This document shows positions 43,793-52,996 of a stretch of DNA of 64,000 bases, in pieces; position 1 is the first letter of the stretch; the number at the start of each line of letters is the position of its first letter. The translations under genes were made by a program, and so were the position numbers. The stretch spans positions 62,001 through 126,000 of the forward strand of contig NZ_CANLSZ010000003.1 of NCBI RefSeq assembly GCF_947493765.1. The letters run 5' to 3'. The notes under the pieces were generated by a model. The model saw only the letters and a program-made list of their open reading frames with translations. It was not told where the DNA came from and searched no databases. Source of the stretch: an uncultured Arthrobacter sp. (GTDB taxonomy: Bacteria > Actinomycetota > Actinomycetes > Actinomycetales > Micrococcaceae).

Positions 43793-45103
43793 TCAGGCGG
43801 GGTCGAGGCGCACGCCGAGCAGGGCGTCGATCACGTCGACGAGGTGCCGGCGGGCCGATGCCGGGCGCTCGCCGGTCCCCGTGTCCGTCGACGACACCCG
43901 CAGGGTCGTGGCGTCGGCCCACGCATCGATCGCCGCGAGGGCCGAGGGGGCGTCGAGGTCGTTCGCGAGGTGTTCGCGCACGCCGGCGCTGACGAGCACG
44001 ACGTCGTCCTCGGTGGCCAGATCGGCGGCCGACCGCCATGCGGCGAGGCGTGCCTCGGCCGTCGGCAGGACGGAGCCGGTCCAGGACCAGTCGGACCGGT
44101 AGTGGTGGGCGAGGATGGCGAGGCGGATCGCCGCCGGGTCCGTTCCCGAACGGCGCAGCTGCGACACGAGGACCAGGTTGCCGAGGGACTTGCTCATCTT
44201 CTGCCCGTCGTAGCCCACCATGCCGGCGTGCGCGTAGTGCTCGGCGAGGGGCTCGCCCCCGGCCGCCCAGGCGTGGGAGGCGCTCATCTCGTGGTGCGGG
44301 AAGATCAGGTCCGAGCCTCCGCCCTGCACGGTGAACGGTGCGGGCAGGAAGCGTCGGGCGATCACGGCGCACTCGATGTGCCAGCCCGGCCGCCCCTGGC
44401 CCAGGGACCCACCCGGCCAGGCGGGCTCACCGGCGCGGGCGGCCCGCCAGAGCAGTGGGTCCAGCGCGTTGCGCTTGTGCGGCCGTGCCGGGTCCCCACC
44501 GCGTTCGGCGGACAGCTCGAGCATCGTCTCCGCGTCGAGGTGCGAGACCTGGCCCAGGAACCAGCGCGCCGTGTCGCCCTCCCCGAGCGAGGAGACGGCA
44601 TCGAGGGAGAAGTAGATGTCGCCGTCGGACTCACCGCCTGCGCCCGGGACGGCGTAGGCGAGACCGCGGTCCACCAGCTCCTCCACCACCGGGACGATCC
44701 ACCCGATGGACTCGACCGCGCCGATGTAGTGGTCCGGCGGCAGCACGTTGAGCGCTTCCATGTCCTCCCGGAACAGCTCGGTCTGCTCCGCTGCGAGGTC
44801 CTGCCAGGCGACGCCCGTCGCGGTGGCACGGGCAAGCAGCGGATCGTCGACGTCGGTCACGTTCTGCACGTAGGAAACTCTCGACCCGGCATCGCGCCAG
44901 GTCCGGTTGAGCAGGTCGAAGGCGACGTAGGTGGACGCATGGCCCAGGTGGGTCGCGTCGTAGGGGGTGATCCCGCAGACGTAGAGGCTGCGCTCGGCTC
45001 GCACCGGCAGGGGGACGAGCTCCTGGCGCGCCGTGTCGAACAGGTCGACGTCCGACTGGGCACCGTCGACGTCGGGGACAGGGGTCGAGTTCCACGCAAT
45101 CAC
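43793..45103 (-). CDS. mshC: Cysteine-1-D-myo-inosityl 2-amino-2-deoxy-alpha-D-glucopyranoside ligase
   Basis: Joins cysteine to glucosaminyl-inositol with ATP, the third step of mycothiol synthesis. 436 residues, related to cysteinyl-tRNA synthetase but without the anticodon-binding domain. Seen: the zinc Cys and HIGH-like box in [18 protein letters not shown] (about 45), WHIECAVIA (about 235), and KMSKSLGN (about 300). GTG 45103 has TAAGCT 7 nt upstream, so it is probably leaderless. uppP lies upstream on the same strand. Confidence 0.95.
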   Translation of the reverse strand: MIAWNSTPVPDVDGAQSDVDLFDTARQELVPLPVRAERSLYVCGITPYDATHLGHASTYVAFDLLNRTWRDAGSRVSYVQNVTDVDDPLLARATATGVAWQDLAAEQTELFREDMEALNVLPPDHYIGAVESIGWIVPVVEELVDRGLAYAVPGAGGESDGDIYFSLDAVSSLGEGDTARWFLGQVSHLDAETMLELSAERGGDPARPHKRNALDPLLWRAARAGEPAWPGGSLGQGRPGWHIECAVIARRFLPAPFTVQGGGSDLIFPHHEMSASHAWAAGGEPLAEHYAHAGMVGYDGQKMSKSLGNLVLVSQLRRSGTDPAAIRLAILAHHYRSDWSWTGSVLPTAEARLAAWRSAADLATEDDVVLVSAGVREHLANDLDAPSALAAIDAWADATTLRVSSTDTGTGERPASARRHLVDVIDALLGVRLDPA

Positions 45104-45110
45104 ACGTTCC

Positions 45111-45116
45111 AGCTTA
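45111..45116 (-). promoter_or_regulatory. -10 element of mshC
   Basis: TAAGCT on the minus strand, 7 nt before the mshC GTG. Confidence 0.5.
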
Positions 45117-45126
45117 CGGCCCGGTG

Positions 45127-45951
45127 TCAGGCGGTGATGACCCCGGAACCCAGGAGCGCGTAGAGGGCCACGCCGAGCAGGATGCGGTACCAGACGAAGA
45201 GGCCGTAACCGCGCGTACTGACGAACTTCAGGAACCACCCGATGATCGCGAAGCCGACCCCGAAGGCGACCAGGGTGGCCAGGGCCGTCTCGGGCAGGGC
45301 GTACGGCCCCTGCTCGTCCCAGCTCTTGACGAGCTGGAAGACCCCGCTGCCGAACACCGCGGGGATGGCCAGGAGGAAGGAGTAGCGGGCGGCTGCCTCG
45401 CGGGTGTAGCCCATGAGCAGACCTGCGGTGATGGTGCCGCCGGAACGGGAGACCCCGGGGATCAGGGCCAGTGCCTGTGCGAAGCCGTACAGGATGCCGT
45501 GCCGGTAGGTGAGCTGCGTGAGCTCGCGGGTCTGGCGACCCACGTGGTCGGCGACGGCGAGGATCAGGCCGAAGACGATCAGCATCGTGGCGACGATCCA
45601 CATGCTGCGGAACGTGCTCTCGATCTGGTCCTGGAACAGGAGGCCGAGCACCACGATGGGAAGACTGCCGATGATCACGAGCCAGCCCATCCGGGCGTCG
45701 GGATCGTCACGCGGCACAGTGCCCCTCAGCGCGCCGAACCATGCCCTGACGATCCGCACGATGTCGCGCCAGAAGAAGACGACGACGGCCGTCTCCGTGC
45801 CCAGCTGCGTGATGGCGGTGAACGCCGCCCCGGGATCCTGTGCGCCGGGCAGCAGTTCGCCGATGATGCGCAGGTGGGCGCTCGATGAAATGGGTAGGAA
45901 TTCGGTAAGGCCCTGGACGAACCCCAGGATGATCGCTTCTATCCAATTCAC
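45127..45951 (-). CDS. uppP: Undecaprenyl-diphosphatase UppP (BacA)
   Basis: Membrane enzyme that recycles undecaprenyl pyrophosphate for cell-wall synthesis; overexpression gives bacitracin resistance. 274 residues with about eight helices. The two active-site regions are intact: [18 protein letters not shown] (about 10-27) and [17 protein letters not shown] (about 164-180). GTG 45951 has TAGGGT 7 nt upstream. Divergent from the aldo/keto reductase; mshC is next downstream. Confidence 0.97.
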   Translation of the reverse strand: MNWIEAIILGFVQGLTEFLPISSSAHLRIIGELLPGAQDPGAAFTAITQLGTETAVVVFFWRDIVRIVRAWFGALRGTVPRDDPDARMGWLVIIGSLPIVVLGLLFQDQIESTFRSMWIVATMLIVFGLILAVADHVGRQTRELTQLTYRHGILYGFAQALALIPGVSRSGGTITAGLLMGYTREAAARYSFLLAIPAVFGSGVFQLVKSWDEQGPYALPETALATLVAFGVGFAIIGWFLKFVSTRGYGLFVWYRILLGVALYALLGSGVITA

Positions 45952-45958
45952 GCTTCCG

Positions 45959-45964
45959 ACCCTA
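45959..45964 (-). promoter_or_regulatory. -10 element of uppP
   Basis: TAGGGT on the minus strand, 7 nt before the uppP GTG; back to back with the aldo/keto reductase promoter. Confidence 0.55.
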
Positions 45965-45988
45965 AGCCATCGGCGACCCGGGAGCCTC

Positions 45989-45994
45989 TAGGCT
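45989..45994 (+). promoter_or_regulatory. -10 element of the aldo/keto reductase gene
   Basis: TAGGCT, 6 nt before the ATG at 46001, no Shine-Dalgarno sequence. Confidence 0.55.
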
Positions 45995-46000
45995 GGGCCT

Positions 46001-46936
46001 ATGCAGAGGCGAAACGTGGGAGCGAGCGGCCTGTCCGTGTCGACGCTGGGACTGGGCACCATGACCTGGGGCAGCGAGGTGGCGGAGGATGCGGCGCGCG
46101 AACAGCTGCGCCTGTTCACCGAGGCCGGGGGCACTCTCGTGGAGACAGCGGCCCGCTACGGGGAGGGCCAGGCGGAGGCCATGCTCGGTGGCTTCATCGG
46201 CGACACGGTGGCCCGCTCCGAGGTGGTCCTCGCGGTGCAGGGCGGGACCACCCGTTCCGGCAGTCGGCGCCTCGACAGCTCGAGGCGGGGGCTGCTGGAC
46301 TCACTGGACAGTTCGCTGTCCCTGCTCGGCACCGACCACGTGGATCTCTGGCTCGCCCCCTCCCCCGATCCCGCCGTCCCGCTGGAGGAGACCCTCAGCG
46401 CCCTCGGGACCGCCTACAGCAGCGGCAGGGCCCGCTACATCGGGCTGTCCAACTACACGGGCTGGGAGTTCGCACGGGCGGCCGCCACGGCGTCGTTCCC
46501 CATCGTGGTGGACGACGTCGAGTACTCCCTGGTGAACCGCACCGCCGAACGCGATGTGCTGCCCTCGGTGGAAGCCTTCGGGGCAGCCATCCTGGCGTGG
46601 GCGCCGCTGGGGCGCGGCGTCCTCACGGGCAAGTACCGCGGGCGGACTCCCGCCGAGTCACGGGGAGGGTCCGATGTGTGGGCGCCCTACGTGGAGCCGT
46701 ATCTGTCGGGCAAGCCCCAGCGGGTCACGGAGGCGCTGTGCACTGCCGCGCGGGGGCTCGACCTGCGGCCGCACGAGCTCGCCCTCCGCTGGCTGCTGCA
46801 CCGCGAACGCGTGGCCTCCGCGATCGTCGGGGCCAGGACCCCGCAGCAGCTCGAGGAGATCCTCGCCGCGGGTGGCGGACCGGTGGCGGAACCGATCGCG
46901 GAGGTCCTGGACGAAGTCTCCGCGCTGCTCGACTGA
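46001..46936 (+). CDS. Aldo/keto reductase
   Basis: NADPH-dependent oxidoreductase of 311 residues, TIM-barrel. Seen: GLSVSTLGLGTMTWG (about 9), ETAARYGEGQAEAMLG with the active-site Tyr (about 47), the barrel segment DHVDLWLAPSP (about 107), GLSNYTGWEF (about 148) and a C-terminal cofactor-binding stretch SAIVGARTPQQLEEIL. The catalytic Asp that usually precedes the Tyr by 5 residues is in a non-canonical context (LVETAARYG: Glu-Thr where Asp-Thr is usual). The substrate is unknown. Confidence 0.92.
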   Translation: MQRRNVGASGLSVSTLGLGTMTWGSEVAEDAAREQLRLFTEAGGTLVETAARYGEGQAEAMLGGFIGDTVARSEVVLAVQGGTTRSGSRRLDSSRRGLLDSLDSSLSLLGTDHVDLWLAPSPDPAVPLEETLSALGTAYSSGRARYIGLSNYTGWEFARAAATASFPIVVDDVEYSLVNRTAERDVLPSVEAFGAAILAWAPLGRGVLTGKYRGRTPAESRGGSDVWAPYVEPYLSGKPQRVTEALCTAARGLDLRPHELALRWLLHRERVASAIVGARTPQQLEEILAAGGGPVAEPIAEVLDEVSALLD

Positions 46937-46954
46937 GAACCACCTGCGGCGGTG

Positions 46955-47323
46955 CTAGGCCTCCCGGACCGGCTCGACCTCCGCGTCGATCAGCTCGGCC
47001 ACGTAGCCGGACTCCTCATCGTCCCCGTCGTCGTCCTCCCGGTCGTCGCCGTCCTCGTCCCGGTCGTCGTCGTCATCAACTTCGTCGTCGCGTGTGCGGT
47101 CGTCGTCCCCGTCGTCGTCCGTCTCCTCGTAGATCTCGAGCGGGGTGACCTCCCCGAAGGCGTCGTACAGGGCTTCCTCGTACACCTCGAACGCAGCCGC
47201 GATGCTGCGATACGCTGCATCCACCGCAGGGTCGTCCTCCTGTCGTCGAGATGCCGAGGACGCGAGATGCTCCTCGAGCGCCGACACCAGGGACTCGAGC
47301 GCCACACGCGGATCTATGCTCAT
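46955..47323 (-). CDS. Highly acidic small protein of unknown function
   Basis: 122 residues. The first 70 form a helical domain (RVALESLVSALEEHLASSASRRQ, AAYRSIAAAFEVYEEALYDAFGE). Then comes a run of about 40 residues, mostly Asp, Glu and Arg (EETDDDGDDDRTRDDEVDDDDD), and a short hydrophobic end. The acidic run is encoded by many GAC and GAT codons, visible as a GTC-rich stretch on the plus strand. Related proteins are often named primosomal protein without evidence. TAACGT lies 7 nt before the ATG. Divergent from the DUF5703-type gene. Confidence 0.75.
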   Translation of the reverse strand: MSIDPRVALESLVSALEEHLASSASRRQEDDPAVDAAYRSIAAAFEVYEEALYDAFGEVTPLEIYEETDDDGDDDRTRDDEVDDDDDRDEDGDDREDDDGDDEESGYVAELIDAEVEPVREA

Positions 47324-47330
47324 GGCCTAG

Positions 47331-47336
47331 ACGTTA
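47331..47336 (-). promoter_or_regulatory. -10 element of the acidic-protein gene
   Basis: TAACGT on the minus strand, 7 nt before the ATG at 47323, no Shine-Dalgarno sequence between. Confidence 0.45.
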
Positions 47337-47364
47337 GCGGTAAAGAGAGCACAATTGGAGGCAT

Positions 47365-47598
47365 ATGCGAGAACAAATCCAGAATGCGACGACCGTCCGC
47401 AAGCGCGACTACGGCAAGCAGTACGAGTACCTGGTCCTGACGGTGTCGGCGAACGAGTCACTGCCCGCAGCCCGGAGCCTGGTCACCGAGCACGCGGAGT
47501 ACGGCAAGTGGGAACTGGAGCGCAGCTGCATCTACATCGGTGGTGCCCGTCGGTACTGGCTGCGGCGCAAGGTGCTCCGGGTGGAGCGCACGGCGTAG
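47365..47598 (+). CDS. DUF5703-type small conserved protein
   Basis: 77 residues with no signal or membrane helix: basic at both ends, with KQYEYLVLTVSANESLPAARSLVTEHAEYGKWELERSCIYIGGARRYWLRRKVLRVER throughout the family region. This fits the small actinobacterial DUF5703 family of unknown function, as recalled rather than searched. GGAGG 5 nt before the ATG gives a strong ribosome site. Convergent with the acyl-CoA dehydrogenase gene, 17 bp away. Confidence 0.82.
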   Translation: MREQIQNATTVRKRDYGKQYEYLVLTVSANESLPAARSLVTEHAEYGKWELERSCIYIGGARRYWLRRKVLRVERTA

Positions 47599-47615
47599 CC
47601 CGCCGGGACCGGCGA

Positions 47616-48809
47616 TCACTCCGAGGGCGGCCCGAGGAGACCCGTCGCGACGGTGGAGCGCGCCGACTCCTCGGTGGAGGGGTGGAACTGTCCGGCGAGG
47701 GCGTCACGGTGCAGGCGGACGATCTCGGACGTCGCCGCGAAACCGGACCCCCCGCCCACGTGCAACGCCACACCGGTCGCCGCCACGGCGGCATCCACCG
47801 CATGCGTCTTCAGCGTCACGAGCCGTGCGAACCACCGGGGGCCGTCGTCCACGCCTGCGTCGAGATCCTCCGTCACGTCGCGCAGCTCCGCGGCGGCCCC
47901 CGTCCGGGTCATGGCCGCTCCGGCCAGGAGCTGGCGCAGGACCGGATCGTCCGACAACGGCCGGCCCGCCACATGGCTCCGACGGCGCGTGAGCGCGTCG
48001 GCTGCGAGGTCGAGGGCGCGATCGGCGATCCCGAGATAGACCGAGGCGATCAGCGTCTCGAACGCAGCGAAGATCCCGAAGACCAGCAGATCCGCGTTCG
48101 GTCCCACCGGGGTGCGTCGGAAGACCGCATCGGCAGGTACCCGGACGTCCGCGAGGCGTGTCGTGTTGGACCGGGTCGCCCTCATGCCGAGCGGATCCCA
48201 GTCGTCCAGGGTCTCCACGCCGGACGCTCCCCGGGGCACGAAGGCATGGAGGATGGAGTCCCCGTCGCCCTCCGAGCCCGCGAGCTTGCCGAAGACACCC
48301 AGCCGGGTCCAGACCGGCGACAGACTCGTGAAGACCTTGGTGCCCGTGTAGCTGTAGCCGTCGTCCACCGGTTCCACGCGGGTCAGCGAGTCGAAGAGCA
48401 CGGCGTCGTTCCCGGGTTCGGACACGCCGAAGGCGAAGATCTCGCCGCGCCGCACCTCGTCCAGGACGAACAGGAGCGAGTCGTCGCCGCGATCGGCGAG
48501 GAGCCCGGCGACGGCCGTCCAGATCAGGTGCATGTTGACCCCGAGGGCGGTGGCGGGAGCGGCCGCGGCCAACCGGCGCTGGGTGCGGGCGGCCTGCTGC
48601 ATGCCGCCGGCAGCGCCGGGCCTGGTGTGCGCGAGCAGCTGCAGGTAGCCGTTCTCCTGCAGCTCTGCGAAGTCCTCCGTGAAGAACGAGTCACCGGCGT
48701 CGTAGCCCGCGGCCCGTCCCCTGAAGCGCTCGATCAGATCGTCGGGCAGGAGCTGCTCGATCGTGACGGCAGCGTCTGCGGTCGGATGGGAAGTCCTCGT
48801 GTCGGTCAT
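47616..48809 (-). CDS. Acyl-CoA dehydrogenase family protein
   Basis: FAD enzyme of 397 residues. Seen: the flavin-binding segment FAFGVSEPGNDAVL (about 128-141), TKVFTSLSP (about 158), a middle beta domain, and the C-terminal helical domain with ALHVGGGSGFAATSEIVRLHRDALAG (about 355-380). The canonical C-terminal catalytic Glu is not clear, so it may belong to the group acting on non-CoA or unusual substrates (for example DszC-like monooxygenases). AGGA 7 nt before the ATG. A large inverted repeat separates it from the upstream M20 gene. Confidence 0.85.
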   Translation of the reverse strand: MTDTRTSHPTADAAVTIEQLLPDDLIERFRGRAAGYDAGDSFFTEDFAELQENGYLQLLAHTRPGAAGGMQQAARTQRRLAAAAPATALGVNMHLIWTAVAGLLADRGDDSLLFVLDEVRRGEIFAFGVSEPGNDAVLFDSLTRVEPVDDGYSYTGTKVFTSLSPVWTRLGVFGKLAGSEGDGDSILHAFVPRGASGVETLDDWDPLGMRATRSNTTRLADVRVPADAVFRRTPVGPNADLLVFGIFAAFETLIASVYLGIADRALDLAADALTRRRSHVAGRPLSDDPVLRQLLAGAAMTRTGAAAELRDVTEDLDAGVDDGPRWFARLVTLKTHAVDAAVAATGVALHVGGGSGFAATSEIVRLHRDALAGQFHPSTEESARSTVATGLLGPPSE

Positions 48810-48833
48810 GGATGTCCTGTCGAATAATGTCCT

Positions 48834-48900
48834 GCCGGGCTGAGTCCTCCCGGGCTGAGTCCTGCCGGTCGAGTCTCAGCCCGGGAGGACTCAGCCCGGC
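48834..48900 (-). terminator. 26-bp perfect inverted repeat after the M20 peptidase gene
   Basis: Arms 48834-48859 and 48875-48900 are exact reverse complements of 26 bp with a 15-nt loop. Each arm contains two copies of GGGCTGAGTCCT or its complement. It lies 9 bp past the M20 stop and 24 bp before the acyl-CoA dehydrogenase ATG, so it may act as a terminator or as a barrier to read-through. No T-run follows. Confidence 0.8.
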
Positions 48901-48909
48901 GGGCGGGGC

Positions 48910-50211
48910 TCAGTAGGTGGTCAGGAGTCGGGCGAGCACCTTCGCACCGAATCGGAGGGAGTCCGTGGGGACCCGCTCGTCGACCCCGTGGAACATGCCC
49001 GTGAAGTCGAGCTCCTCCGGTAGCTGCAGGGGCGCGAAGCCGTAGCCCGTGATCCCGAGGCGACTCAGCGACTTGTTGTCGGTCCCGCCCGAGAGCGTGT
49101 ACGGCAGCACCCTGGCGCCGGGGTCCTCGGCGTGCAGGGCGTCGATCATGGAGTCGACGAGATTGCCGGCGAACGGCACCTCGAGCGAGGTGTCCTTGTG
49201 CTCGTAGCTCACCTCCACACCCTCGCCGGCGAGGCCCCGGATGATCTCGAGGACCTGGTCCTGCTGCCCCGGCAGGGTACGCACGTCGATCAGGGCCTCG
49301 GCGGTGCCCGGGATGACATTGTGCTTGTACCCGCTCTTGAGGACGGTGGGGTTCGCGGTGTTCTGCAACGTCGCACCCACGAAGCGCGCCACCGTGCCGA
49401 GCTCGCGCAGCAGGATCTCGGGATTGTCGGCGTCGAACTCCACACCCGTGAGTTCCGTGACGCCGTCCAGGAACTGGCGTGTAGTGGGGGTGAGTTCGAT
49501 CGGCCACAAGTACTCGCCGATGCGGGTGACGGCGCGGGCCAGTGCCGTGACGGCGTTGTCGGTGTTGATCTGCGAGCCGTGACCGGCGCGGCCGTGGGCC
49601 ACGAGCCGCAGCCAGGAGATGCCCTTCTCGGCCGTCTGGAGCAGATAGGTGCGCTGACCGCCGATGGTCGCGGAGAAGCCGCCGACCTCCGAGATGGCCT
49701 CCGCTGCACCCTCGAAGACCTCGGGCTTGTTGTCCACGAGCCAGGACGCCCCGTAGGCTCCGCCGGCCTCCTCGTCGGCGAAGAAGCCGAAGATCAGATC
49801 GCGTTGCGGCCTGACGCCGTCGCGCTGCATGGAGCGCAGGACGGACAGGATCATGGCGTCCATGTCCTTCATGTCCACGGCTCCGCGCCCCCAGATCAGG
49901 CCGTCCTTCTCCTCGCCGCTGAACGGGTCCACACTCCAGTCCTCCTTCTGTGCGGGGACGACGTCGAGATGACCGTGCACCACGAGGGCGGGCAGGGAGG
50001 AATCAGTTCCCTCCATGCGGGCCACGACGGAGGTGCGTCCCGGTGCCGCTTCGAAGAGCTCCGAGGACAGGCCCACCTCCTCGATGAGCCCCGCCGTGTA
50101 CTCGGCGGCCTGGCGCTCCCCCGGGCCCTCGTTGCCGCCGAAGTTGGAGGTGTCGAAGCGAATGAGTTCCTGGCAGATCCTGACGACTTCGTCTTCGGGT
50201 GTGATGCCCAC
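48910..50211 (-). CDS. M20/M25/M40-family metallopeptidase
   Basis: Di-zinc exopeptidase or deacylase of 433 residues. Start set at GTG 50211 (MGITPEDEVVRICQELIRFDTSN), because AGGAGG ends 5 nt before it; an in-frame GTG at 50238 has no ribosome site. Seen: VVHGHLDVVPAQ (first metal His and Asp), WGRGAVDMKDMDA (bridging Asp), FFADEEAGG (catalytic Glu and metal Glu) and a terminal metal His in LSGGTDNKSLSRLGI or the HGVDE segment. Cytosolic; the substrate is unknown. Confidence 0.93.
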   Translation of the reverse strand: MGITPEDEVVRICQELIRFDTSNFGGNEGPGERQAAEYTAGLIEEVGLSSELFEAAPGRTSVVARMEGTDSSLPALVVHGHLDVVPAQKEDWSVDPFSGEEKDGLIWGRGAVDMKDMDAMILSVLRSMQRDGVRPQRDLIFGFFADEEAGGAYGASWLVDNKPEVFEGAAEAISEVGGFSATIGGQRTYLLQTAEKGISWLRLVAHGRAGHGSQINTDNAVTALARAVTRIGEYLWPIELTPTTRQFLDGVTELTGVEFDADNPEILLRELGTVARFVGATLQNTANPTVLKSGYKHNVIPGTAEALIDVRTLPGQQDQVLEIIRGLAGEGVEVSYEHKDTSLEVPFAGNLVDSMIDALHAEDPGARVLPYTLSGGTDNKSLSRLGITGYGFAPLQLPEELDFTGMFHGVDERVPTDSLRFGAKVLARLLTTY

Positions 50212-50606
50212 GTGGTCCTCCTGGGTAGCGGTTTCCACCCAGCCTACCGAGGCTTCACGGAGCGCAGGCGTGAGCTACTCCCTCTTGGGCGGTGTGGCGT
50301 CCGTCAGGGGAAGCGAATACCCTGGCCCTCTTGGCGGTGTCTGGGCAATGAAGAGGGATATTGCCGGTACTGCATCCGAACCTCCGCCATCTCGCGCAGA
50401 TTGACCGGTCGAACTCGTAGCGGCGTCGTGAGAATTCCAGAAGGTCATGGCGCGGAGCCGCCGATACCTCGACGCGGCAGCCGCTCGTGCTCGCACATAG
50501 ACCGGCCGGCTCAAGAATCTGGACGCACGACCTTGTACGGCTCGACCTTTTCGCGGTGCATAGTCGATCCCTGCAAAACGCGATTCCAGGCAGTACCGTT
50601 TGGGGT

Positions 50607-50628
50607 GGAGTGCTGGTTGTCGCACTCC
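50607..50628 (-). terminator. Hairpin downstream of the acyltransferase gene
   Basis: A perfect 7-bp stem (GGAGTGC/GCACTCC) with 8-nt loop, about 70 bp past the acyltransferase stop. The wider spacer 50212-50698 carries no convincing gene. One minus-strand frame end (about 50511-50650, reading MECDNQHSTPNG to the TGA) has coding-like codon use but no start or homology known to me. Confidence 0.45.
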
Positions 50629-50698
50629 ATTCCGTTCCTGGTGAAGCAAAACTTGGAAGTAGCTCGCGCCAGTTGCGGGGGCGCACAGATTGCTGTGA

Positions 50699-52834
50699 TC
50701 AGGGCGCTGCCACGGGAGCCCCCAGATGCTCGAGTCCCTGCTCGAGCGCTCCAGCAAGACTGCGGGAGTAGGTCGCGGTGAGATGGCTCGAGTCCCGATA
50801 GACCAGAACATTTCCGATCACCGGCGCGCATCGATCCTCGGGGCAGATCAGCTCATTCAGATTGACCGAGGCGACTCCCTCCACCTGGTCGAGTGCTGCT
50901 CGCTGCTCAGGCCACGCATTGGCGAATGCATCCTTCTGTGACGTGGTACAGGAAATCAGGTCCTCCTCGTTCGCTGAGACACACTCCGGGATGTCCTGAC
51001 TCGGCAGCGGCGTATCTGCAATGACCACGAGGTTGAGCCCGGCGTTGCTGAGTGGTTGCCACGCGCGGGCAAAAGCATCACCCATCGGCTTACCGTTGAC
51101 GGCGCGATGCGTGGTCGAGGAGAGGACGACGAGGTCGGGTTGGTCCCGCAGGAGAAGCGACGTAACCTTCTCGTTCCATCTGCCACAAGACTCGTAGGAC
51201 TGGTCCTTGCCGGTGAGGAAGATCATGGTGCCTACTAGAGGACATGACGATTTCGTGTACGTCGTTAGTTTCCAGTCGTTCTTCGTTGCGAGCTCCTCCA
51301 GAGCGGGAGCCCACTGCGCTGCATGTGAGTCCCCGACCAACGCCACCTCATATGATGAGTCCTCCGCACCGTATGTACATGGCACAGGGGAATCCTCGAC
51401 GGCGTCCTGGTGGCATCCATCCGCGTACGGAGCGGGATTGTCGTCCGGGGCTGCCACTGCCGATGGTGTGAACGGCGCAGCTGATTCAACAGGGGCACCG
51501 GCGGACGGGTCGTCCGCGAGAATCTGGGCCCCGATCCTCCTATCCTCCGGCCCGCCGGACGTACTTCCCGAAGCACTCTGATCGTGGGGACCAGGCGTGG
51601 CTGAAAGGACAGTTACAGCGAGCACCCCGGTGAGGACCATCCCGAGCATTCCCAGTCCGAGGGTTCGGACATCTACGGTCAGAGCTCTCGACCGAAGAAC
51701 CGGTTGTTCTACATAGTGGGAGCTGAGAAAGGCGGGCACTATAGCGAGAAGGATGATCAGAACGCCCTGGTAGAACTCGAGGCCCCCCAGCAGATAGGTT
51801 CCAATAACAATCAACGGCCAGTGCCAGAGGTACAACGAATAGGAGATGTCGCCGATGAACTGTAGCGGGCGAATGGAAAGGGCTCTTGTCACCACCGTCC
51901 GCTTATCCGTACCTGCCAGGATCACCGCCGCTGCACCGAGGGTAGGAAGCAGAGCTGCACTACCCGGGAATCGAGTATCCGCGGAATAGAAGGCGGCAGC
52001 AGCGAGCATTGCGCCGATCCCTGCAGTTCCCAGGATCACTGCTACCCGCGGACTGAGCTTGGGCACCCAGGGCAGCACGATTGCGAGGATGCACCCGATG
52101 CCGAGTTCCCACATACGAGTGGTGGTGACGAAATACGCTGCGTCCGGGTTGTGCACGGTGTAGAAGATCGAGTATCCGAGGGAAGGAACAGTAATGAGGA
52201 GCGCTGCGCCGAACGCCTTCCTGCGGAAACGGGACTCGCTTATCCGTGTGGCGTGGACGTCTTTGGCCCGCCTGGCCAAAATGACAGCTCCAACCAACAG
52301 TAGGGGCCACAGAAGGTAGAACTGCTCCTCGACCGACAGCGTCCAGTAATGCTGGAGAGGGCTCGGCGCGCTGTCGCTGCGAAGATAATCCGTGGCGGTT
52401 GCGGCGAAGATCCAGTTCACGACACTGAACGCGGCGCCGAGCGTCTGCAGACCGACGTCGTCCCAGCGAGTTCTGGGGAGCACGATCAGCGTAAGGGCCC
52501 CCGACACGACCAGTACGAGGAGGGCCGCCGGAAGAATACGCTTTGCTCGCTTGGCGTAGAAGGCGGCAAGACCGATCCGACCATCGCTGGTCGCCTTCTT
52601 GAGCAGGATCCCCGTGATGAGGAAGCCCGAGATGACGAAGAAGATGTCGACGCCGACGAAGCCGCCGGGCATGAACGGGGCCCCGGCATGGTAGAGGAGA
52701 ACGACACCAACAGCGATAGCGCGCAGACCTTGGATATCGAGCCGCTTGCCGTTCGGGTTGGTCCCGGAAGCTAATCCGAAAGATCGCCGCTGAGTAGTGC
52801 GCAAGAAGAATTCCCCTAAGACATGAGGCAGCAT
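50699..52834 (-). CDS. Membrane acyltransferase with SGNH domain (OafA/YrhL-like)
   Basis: O-acetyltransferase of 711 residues acting on cell-surface glycans. The N-terminal acyltransferase-3 domain (about 30-400) has ten or eleven helices with RLDIQGLRAIAVGVVLLYHAG, GGFVGVDIFFVISGFLITGIL and WTLSVEEQFYLLWP. The C-terminal extracellular SGNH domain (about 470-705) has GDSHAAQW (nucleophile Ser) and the Asp/His pair in RDSSHLTATY. It probably adds acetyl groups to peptidoglycan, teichoic acid or polysaccharide. Base use is visibly less GC-rich than in neighbours, suggesting transfer. tRNA-Leu is immediately upstream. Confidence 0.92.
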   Translation of the reverse strand: MLPHVLGEFFLRTTQRRSFGLASGTNPNGKRLDIQGLRAIAVGVVLLYHAGAPFMPGGFVGVDIFFVISGFLITGILLKKATSDGRIGLAAFYAKRAKRILPAALLVLVVSGALTLIVLPRTRWDDVGLQTLGAAFSVVNWIFAATATDYLRSDSAPSPLQHYWTLSVEEQFYLLWPLLLVGAVILARRAKDVHATRISESRFRRKAFGAALLITVPSLGYSIFYTVHNPDAAYFVTTTRMWELGIGCILAIVLPWVPKLSPRVAVILGTAGIGAMLAAAAFYSADTRFPGSAALLPTLGAAAVILAGTDKRTVVTRALSIRPLQFIGDISYSLYLWHWPLIVIGTYLLGGLEFYQGVLIILLAIVPAFLSSHYVEQPVLRSRALTVDVRTLGLGMLGMVLTGVLAVTVLSATPGPHDQSASGSTSGGPEDRRIGAQILADDPSAGAPVESAAPFTPSAVAAPDDNPAPYADGCHQDAVEDSPVPCTYGAEDSSYEVALVGDSHAAQWAPALEELATKNDWKLTTYTKSSCPLVGTMIFLTGKDQSYESCGRWNEKVTSLLLRDQPDLVVLSSTTHRAVNGKPMGDAFARAWQPLSNAGLNLVVIADTPLPSQDIPECVSANEEDLISCTTSQKDAFANAWPEQRAALDQVEGVASVNLNELICPEDRCAPVIGNVLVYRDSSHLTATYSRSLAGALEQGLEHLGAPVAAP

Positions 52835-52958
52835 CCGGAACCGCTGACAACGATTATGCCCGAGCCGGGCTTATCGTGCGTCCGATACGTGCGGTCGGTG
52901 AACCATCGACAGCCGTTGGGCCGTAGGCTTCTTGTCGTCCGATGCTGCCTGACGAGAA

Positions 52959-52990
52959 AGCCCCCGGCCGGATGACTCCGACCAGGGGCT
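52959..52990 (-). terminator. Terminator of tRNA-Leu
   Basis: On the minus strand a 14-bp stem with two wobble pairs and a 4-nt loop is followed by TTTCTCGTC. It starts 6 bp after the tRNA 3' end. Confidence 0.75.
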
Positions 52991-52996
52991 CCACTG

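Noticed and set aside
50275-50831. Minus-strand frames overlapping the acyltransferase 3' end
   Set aside because: Their upstream halves are shadows of the acyltransferase; only a short tail has coding-like codons, too little to call a gene.
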